This document shows, one piece after another, positions 16,693 to 20,491 of a stretch of DNA of 20,491 nt. Within the stretch, counting starts at the first letter, position 1. Every line of letters starts with the position of its first letter. The translations under genes and the position numbers were made by a program. The stretch comes from Gemmatimonadota bacterium. GTDB taxonomy: Bacteria > Latescibacterota > UBA2968 > UBA8231. Below the pieces are notes generated by a model, which saw only the letters and a list, made by a program, of their open reading frames with translations, made no database searches and was not told the DNA's origin. Where the stretch lies: assembly GCA_009840005.1 (NCBI GenBank), contig VXOR01000088.1, positions 1-20,491 of the forward strand, read 5' to 3'.

Positions 16693-17679
16693 TCAATTGT
16701 CCCTCGGCACCGCCATCATCCGCTCCAACGCCCGCCGCGCCCCCACAATCACCTCGTCGTCCAGTGTAATTTCGTAGCGCTCGTAGAGCAGCGAAAAGTA
16801 CACGTCTTGCAGGTCGGTGATTTTCATGTAGGGGCAGTGTAGCCGGCAGCCAATGCAGCCGTCCGCCGCTACAAACTCCTGGTGCGGAAAGCGCTGCCGG
16901 AGCTGATGCAGCATGCCGTTTTCCGTGGCGATAATGAAGCTCTTGGCCTCGGGGTACTTTTCGACGGCCTTGATCATCCCCGTGGTCGAGCACACTTCGT
17001 GCGCGATTTCGACCACGTCCTCGCGGCATTCCGGGTGCGCGATGATGACGGCCTCGGGGTAGTCCGTGCGGGTGCGCTCGACGCTGGCGGCGCGCAGCAC
17101 GTCGTGCGTCGGACAAGCACCGTCGTACACGACCACCTCTTTCTCCGGCACCTGCTCGGCCACCCAGCGGCCCAAGTTGCGGTCGGGCGTAAAGAGGATC
17201 TTGTCGCTGTCGAGGCTGCGCACCACCGAGACGGCATTGGCCGAGGTGCAACAGATGTCGGACTCGGCCTTTACCTCAGCCGTGGAGTTGACATACGTCA
17301 CCACCGTGTGATCGGGATAGTCTGCTTTCCAATCGTCGAGGCTTTCGGGGGTGATGGAATCGGCCAGCGAACAGCCCGCACCCAAATGAGGCAAGAACAC
17401 CTGCTTGCCGGGACTGAGGATTTTGGCCGACTCGGCCATGAAATGCACGCCGCAAAAGACGATGCGCTCGGCATCCGTCTTAGCAGCTTCCATTGACAGC
17501 CCGAGCGAATCACCCGTGAAGTCGGCCAAGTCTTGGATCGGCGGGATCTGGTAGTTGTGCGCGAGGATGACCGCGTTTTTCTCGCGGCGCAAGTGATCGA
17601 TTTGGGTGATGAGCTCCTCGGCGGGCAGGTCGCTGTGGTACTGCCCAGCGGCTGGGGCGATCGTCTCTGAGTGGGTCAT
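16693..17679 (-). CDS. nadA: Quinolinate synthase
   Basis: This 328-residue iron-sulfur enzyme condenses iminoaspartate with dihydroxyacetone phosphate to quinolinate in de novo NAD synthesis. Three internally repeated Rossmann-like domains are expected. Visible are VILAHNYQIPPIQDLADFTG (37-56), FCGVHFMAESAKIL, and the probable [4Fe-4S] ligands Cys103 (AGCSLADS), Cys218 (HPEC) and Cys282 (HCPYMK), with Cys275 and Cys278 nearby. The ATG at 17679 overlaps the stop of the upstream ribbon-helix-helix gene as ATGA. An AAGGAG lies 13 bases upstream, farther than ideal, which fits reliance on coupled translation. The frame is open to 17742, but that portion only overlaps the upstream gene. NadB and NadC are not in the window. 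Confidence 0.96.
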   Translation of the reverse strand: MTHSETIAPAAGQYHSDLPAEELITQIDHLRREKNAVILAHNYQIPPIQDLADFTGDSLGLSMEAAKTDAERIVFCGVHFMAESAKILSPGKQVFLPHLGAGCSLADSITPESLDDWKADYPDHTVVTYVNSTAEVKAESDICCTSANAVSVVRSLDSDKILFTPDRNLGRWVAEQVPEKEVVVYDGACPTHDVLRAASVERTRTDYPEAVIIAHPECREDVVEIAHEVCSTTGMIKAVEKYPEAKSFIIATENGMLHQLRQRFPHQEFVAADGCIGCRLHCPYMKITDLQDVYFSLLYERYEITLDDEVIVGARRALERMMAVPRDN

Positions 17680-17885
17680 GGCTTGACTTGTGCTCCTTCG
17701 TCGGGAGGGATGGTCTCGGTGCCATTGGGAAAAACGCGCCAAAACTCCTTGCGAATGAGGCCGGTGATCATGGCGCTCTTGCTGCTGCCGTGATAGCGGG
17801 CAATCGCGTCGAGCATCTCGTGATCCCGGTCGGGTGCCGAAAAGGTCCGCACCTTGGCCCGGCGACTCTGATCTTTGGTTGGCAT
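17676..17885 (-). CDS. Ribbon-helix-helix-like small protein coupled to nadA
   Basis: This 69-residue protein has a basic N-terminus (residues 1-12), a short segment VRTFSAP (12-18) that could be the DNA-contacting beta ribbon, helix 1 (about 19-32, DHEMLDAIARYHG), a turn and helix 2 (SSKSAMITGLIRKEFWR, about 34-50), then a Pro/Glu tail. That pattern fits the CopG/Arc ribbon-helix-helix fold; I do not recognise a named family. The ATG at 17885 lacks a strong ribosome binding site. Its TGA overlaps the nadA ATG, so the two are one operon. It could be a local regulator of nadA or an antitoxin-like remnant; no toxin is adjacent. Confidence 0.6.
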   Translation of the reverse strand: MPTKDQSRRAKVRTFSAPDRDHEMLDAIARYHGSSKSAMITGLIRKEFWRVFPNGTETIPPDEGAQVKP

Positions 17886-18012
17886 TATATCATCTTTATA
17901 TAAAATTTAATTAATGTGTATGTAATCTAATGAATCACTTGCCGCTCGTCAATATAAATGTAACCATTTTTTAACGGAATTTTCGCAAACGAGCTGCAGC
18001 GATAGCACGATC
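17886..18012 (-). promoter_or_regulatory. AT-rich promoter region of the RHH-nadA operon, with palindromes
   Basis: On the minus strand TTGACG (17947-17952) and TAGATT (17924-17929) are spaced by exactly 17 bases, matching five and four of six sigma-70 consensus positions. Between the -10 box and the start codon lie two perfect short palindromes, TTAATTAA (17907-17914) and TTTATATAAA (17895-17904), possible operator sites. The region is strikingly AT-rich next to the GC-rich genes. No convincing terminator for the preceding dapL gene was seen. Confidence 0.5.
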
Positions 18013-19239
18013 CTAAAGCAGGCTAATCCGCTCCATGGCCTCTTCGATTCGGTCGCGGTGATTGAAGGCCGACAGGCGCAAGTACCCCTCGCCAGCCGCG
18101 CCAAAACCCGCACCCGGCGTGCCGACGATGTGGGCCTGGTCGAGCAAGTAGTCGAAGTACGTCCAACTATCCTGCCCATCGGGCGTAGCCACCCACAAAT
18201 AGGGAGCGTGCTCACCCCCGTACACGGTGAGCCCAGCCGCCCCCAACTGCTGGCGCATGATCGCGGCATTTTCCATGTAGAACGCAACGCGCTCGGCAAT
18301 GCCCTGCTGGCCAGCCGGCGAATACGCGGCCGCCGCGGCGCGCTGCACCGGATACGCCACGCCATTGAACTTGGTCGAGTGCCGTCGCGCCCACAGCCGA
18401 TGCAGGTCCACTTCCTCGCCCGAGGCAGCGCGGCCCTTGAGTTCCTTCGGCACCACAATGTACCCGCAGCGCAGGCCGGTAAAGCCAGCGTTCTTGGAAA
18501 AACTGCGAAATTCTATCGCCACCTCGCGGGCACCTTCGACCTCGTAGATGGATCGCGGGAGCGTCGGATCGGTGATGTAGCTCTCGTAGGCCGCGTCAAA
18601 CAGAATGACGGCCTGTTCTCCACGGGCGTATTCGATCCAGCGGGCCAAGGCGTCGCGGGTCATCACCGCGCCCGTGGGATTGTTGGGCGAGCACAAGTAG
18701 ATCAGATCGACGTGACCAGCGGGCAGGTCCGGGATGAAGTCATTAGCGGCCGTACACGGCATGTAAACCATACCGGCGTACGAACCATTCTCATCGGCTG
18801 AACCTGTGCGGCCGGCCATGACGTTGGAATCGCAGTACACCGGATAGACCGGATCGGTCAGCGCGACCACGCAATCGTCGGCGAAAATTTCCTGCACTGC
18901 ACCCGAGTCGCATTTGGACCCGTCGGAGACAAAAATCTCGTCGCTGTGCACCTGCACGCCGCGTGCGCCAAAGTCGTGCTCGACAATGGCCGCGCGCAAA
19001 AAATCCTGGCCCTGGTCGGGCGGATAGCCCTGCAAGGTGTCGTCGTGCGCCATTTCTTCGACGGCTTCTTTCATCGCATCGATCATCGGCCGCGGGATGC
19101 CCTTGACCACGTCGCCGATCCCCAAGCGGATCACGTCGGCTTGGGGGTGGTCAGCAGCAAACGCATCGACCCGGCGGGCAATTTCGGGAAAGAGGTAACC
19201 GGCTTTGAGCTTGAGATAGTGATCGTTGATATGCACCAT
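18013..19239 (-). CDS. dapL: LL-diaminopimelate aminotransferase
   Basis: This 408-residue PLP enzyme (fold type I aminotransferase) makes LL-diaminopimelate directly from tetrahydrodipicolinate, the short route to lysine and peptidoglycan. The N-terminus [20 protein letters not shown], then [19 protein letters not shown] (100-111), [18 protein letters not shown] (129-146), SPNNPTG (184-190), Asp215 and Tyr218, and the PLP lysine Lys249 in [10 protein letters not shown] are all DapL-like. The usual GDVTRPLP segment is replaced by GDVVKGIP, a small family-level variation. I prefer the ATG at 19239, which matches the N-terminus of characterised members, over the GTG at 19248. The gene is divergent from the epimerase-like gene, with a large inverted repeat between them. 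It could be cotranscribed with the nadA operon only by read-through. Confidence 0.95.
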   Translation of the reverse strand: MVHINDHYLKLKAGYLFPEIARRVDAFAADHPQADVIRLGIGDVVKGIPRPMIDAMKEAVEEMAHDDTLQGYPPDQGQDFLRAAIVEHDFGARGVQVHSDEIFVSDGSKCDSGAVQEIFADDCVVALTDPVYPVYCDSNVMAGRTGSADENGSYAGMVYMPCTAANDFIPDLPAGHVDLIYLCSPNNPTGAVMTRDALARWIEYARGEQAVILFDAAYESYITDPTLPRSIYEVEGAREVAIEFRSFSKNAGFTGLRCGYIVVPKELKGRAASGEEVDLHRLWARRHSTKFNGVAYPVQRAAAAAYSPAGQQGIAERVAFYMENAAIMRQQLGAAGLTVYGGEHAPYLWVATPDGQDSWTYFDYLLDQAHIVGTPGAGFGAAGEGYLRLSAFNHRDRIEEAMERISLL

Positions 19240-19260
19240 GATATTCACTTTCTTGGAATG

Positions 19261-19327
19261 AATTAGGAATTACGAATTACGAATTATCAATCATTAGTCC
19301 CCAATTCGCAATTCGTAATTCCTAATT
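19261..19327. repeat. Inverted repeat with 25-bp arms in the dapL divergent region
   Basis: The left arm 19261-19285 and right arm 19303-19327 are reverse complements at 24 of 25 positions, with a 17-base loop. Within each arm short units such as AATTACG and GGAATT recur, and a further TTTAATTCTTAATTC follows at 19328-19342. It is very AT-rich compared with the neighbouring genes. It fills most of the space between dapL and the downstream plus-strand gene, so promoters for both must lie in or very near it. Confidence 0.9.
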
Positions 19328-19359
19328 TTTAATTCTTAATTCAAAAAGGAGACTCGCTC

Positions 19360-20313
19360 GTGGATATAAGTTTTATGACCAGTGTCGGCGGCACCAACAA
19401 TTGGAGCCTCGACGAATGCGCCCGCTGGGCGCGAGAGCACGATTTCGACTGCGTGCGCCTAAACGACTCCGGCGCGCTCGACTCGGACCACATTCTAGCG
19501 GTCGGGCCGGACGCCGTGCTTTCGACCTTGCGCCAGCACGACCTGTACCTCGCCGCCCTCACCGCGCACTACAACCTGCTCGACGACGACCGCGAACAGG
19601 CCCGCGCCGCCCAAGCCAAGCTGCTCAAGGCCATTGCGTCGGCCCACGCCCTCGACTGCCCCGTCATCGTCACCAGCAGCGGCGCGCCCGTGTGCAACGG
19701 CCAGTTCTACGGCATGTTCTCCTCCGAACCCGGCAACCCCAGCGACCGCTCCGACGAATTAGTCGATCGCTTCCAAGCCATGTTCAAACCCGTGGTGCAA
19801 GCGGCCGAAGACAGCAATGTCCGACTCGCGCTCGACGTGGCCGTGCGCATGGGCCAGATCGGCTGCAACCCAGAGATGTGGGAAAAAATCCTCGACGCCG
19901 TGCCCTCGGATCACCTCGGCTTATCCTGCGACCCGTCGCACTGGCTGTGGATGCACATCCTGCCAGTCGAAGACGTCATCCGCGACTTTGCCGGCCATTG
20001 GTACTACGCCGATGTCAAGGACTGCGAGATCAGCGAGCGGATGCTCTACCGCCAGGGCATCATCGGCAATTGGTGGTGGCAATACCGCGTCCCCGGCCGC
20101 GGCCAACTCAACTGGAGCACCATCATCGGCGCGCTGTGGGAATCGGGCTACGACTACGTGCTGTGCGTGGAAAACGAAGACCGCGGCTTCCCCGGCCTAG
20201 AGGGCTTTGCCTTTGGCGGCCAACACCTGCGCAGCTTGCTGCCGCCCAAGGAGTCCGGCTTTAAGCGGCAAGGAGGGCATTGGCAGACGAGCGGGTGGGA
20301 GCGTAGGATGTAG
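19360..20313 (+). CDS. Sugar phosphate isomerase/epimerase-like TIM-barrel protein
   Basis: This 317-residue protein resembles the AP-endonuclease-2-like TIM barrel family that includes sugar isomerases, epimerases and inosose dehydratase-like enzymes. Visible family parts are SLDECARWAREHDFDCVRL near the N-terminus, ALDVAV (157-162) at the strand that often carries a metal-binding acidic residue, CDPSHW (190-195), YYADVKD (215-221), RVPGRGQLNW (243-252) and CVENEDR (269-275). A metal site built from Asp191, His194 and Glu271 is plausible. The substrate is unknown. The start is GTG at 19360 with AAGGAG seven bases upstream. No signal peptide is seen. Its TAG stop lies inside the left arm of a palindromic repeat. 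The nearby xylA suggests sugar metabolism. Confidence 0.88.
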   Translation: MDISFMTSVGGTNNWSLDECARWAREHDFDCVRLNDSGALDSDHILAVGPDAVLSTLRQHDLYLAALTAHYNLLDDDREQARAAQAKLLKAIASAHALDCPVIVTSSGAPVCNGQFYGMFSSEPGNPSDRSDELVDRFQAMFKPVVQAAEDSNVRLALDVAVRMGQIGCNPEMWEKILDAVPSDHLGLSCDPSHWLWMHILPVEDVIRDFAGHWYYADVKDCEISERMLYRQGIIGNWWWQYRVPGRGQLNWSTIIGALWESGYDYVLCVENEDRGFPGLEGFAFGGQHLRSLLPPKESGFKRQGGHWQTSGWERRM

Positions 20314-20338
20314 GGGGCGGTTTGAAACCGCCCCCTAC
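20310..20338. repeat. Perfect 14-bp-arm palindrome overlapping a stop codon
   Basis: GTAGGGGGCGGTTT (20310-20323) and AAACCGCCCCCTAC (20325-20338) are exact reverse complements around a single G. The TAG stop of the preceding gene (20311-20313) lies inside the left arm. It could work as a transcription terminator hairpin with a small loop, though no T run follows. It belongs to the GTAGGGG-type repeats also seen at 20388-20467. Confidence 0.85.
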
Positions 20339-20387
20339 CTTGCCATTAGAACCATTTGCCGTACTATTATTTTCTGACGTTAGGCAT

Positions 20388-20467
20388 TGTAGGGGCAACC
20401 CTTGTGGTTGCCCTCTTAGGATCGAATGTTCCCGGTCGCTTGGGCGCCCACAAGGGACGCCCCTACA
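20388..20467. mobile_element. 80-bp MITE-like element with 26-bp terminal inverted repeats
   Basis: The left end TGTAGGGGCAACCCTTGTGG (20388-20407, continuing to 20413) and right end 20442-20467 are inverted repeats matching at 22 of 26 positions, with a 28-base centre. There is no coding capacity. No target-site duplication is apparent. A half-copy lies at 3812-3838 and a possible degenerate one at 122-146. The rest of 20339-20491 shows nothing recognisable. Confidence 0.75.
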
Positions 20468-20491
20468 CCGACCGGTTCGGCGCAGATGCGT

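Overview
The window reads as about 20 kb of a GC-rich, free-living, probably Gram-negative bacterium. It is dense with genes, uses ATG, GTG and probably TTG starts with good Shine-Dalgarno (SD) sequences, and has a lipoprotein with a lipobox. The mix of genes is a single-chain purL, the LL-diaminopimelate aminotransferase (DapL) lysine route, a sulfatase, a Gfo/Idh/MocA oxidoreductase, an aldo/keto reductase and a sugar-phosphate-isomerase-like TIM barrel. Together with dispersed 'TGTAGGGGC...' and 'TTCGGCTGAGCTC...' palindromic repeats, this recalls uncultivated lineages such as Poribacteria or Latescibacterota. That placement is inference; there is no rRNA or other phylogenetic marker that I could test.

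Layout. Bases 1-160 are a low-complexity end with homopolymers and a GC palindrome. Bases 161-3725 (minus strand) hold a Gfo/Idh/MocA dehydrogenase, an aldo/keto reductase and a formylglycine-type sulfatase, a plausible carbohydrate-processing set. Bases 3726-4921 look visibly lower in GC and accessory: a RelE/HigB-like toxin with a small partner gene, then (minus strand) a VasI/TagO-like lipoprotein. Bases 4943-8854 (minus) are purL. Divergent from it, 9004-14460 encodes the complete 2-oxoglutarate dehydrogenase complex (sucA-sucB-lpdA), followed by a translationally coupled short-chain dehydrogenase, a 21-codon stump of a HAD hydrolase gene and xylA. Bases 16693-17885 (minus) hold a ribbon-helix-helix protein overlapping nadA. 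Upstream lies dapL (minus), and divergent from it a sugar phosphate isomerase/epimerase-like gene. The right end carries two palindromic repeats.

The core genes serve purine synthesis, the TCA cycle, NAD synthesis and lysine/peptidoglycan precursor synthesis; xylA, the epimerase-like gene, the oxidoreductases and the sulfatase point to use of plant or algal polysaccharide sugars.

The most interesting signal is a palindromic repeat family that enters protein-coding sequence. One copy lies in frame inside purL and adds about 21 residues. A second forms the last 19 codons of the aldo/keto reductase and abuts the sulfatase start. A repeat of another family supplies the stop codon of the last gene. 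Also worth a look are a candidate ribbon-helix-helix regulator coupled to nadA, the decayed HAD gene before xylA, and a toxin whose partner is not a recognisable DNA-binding antitoxin.
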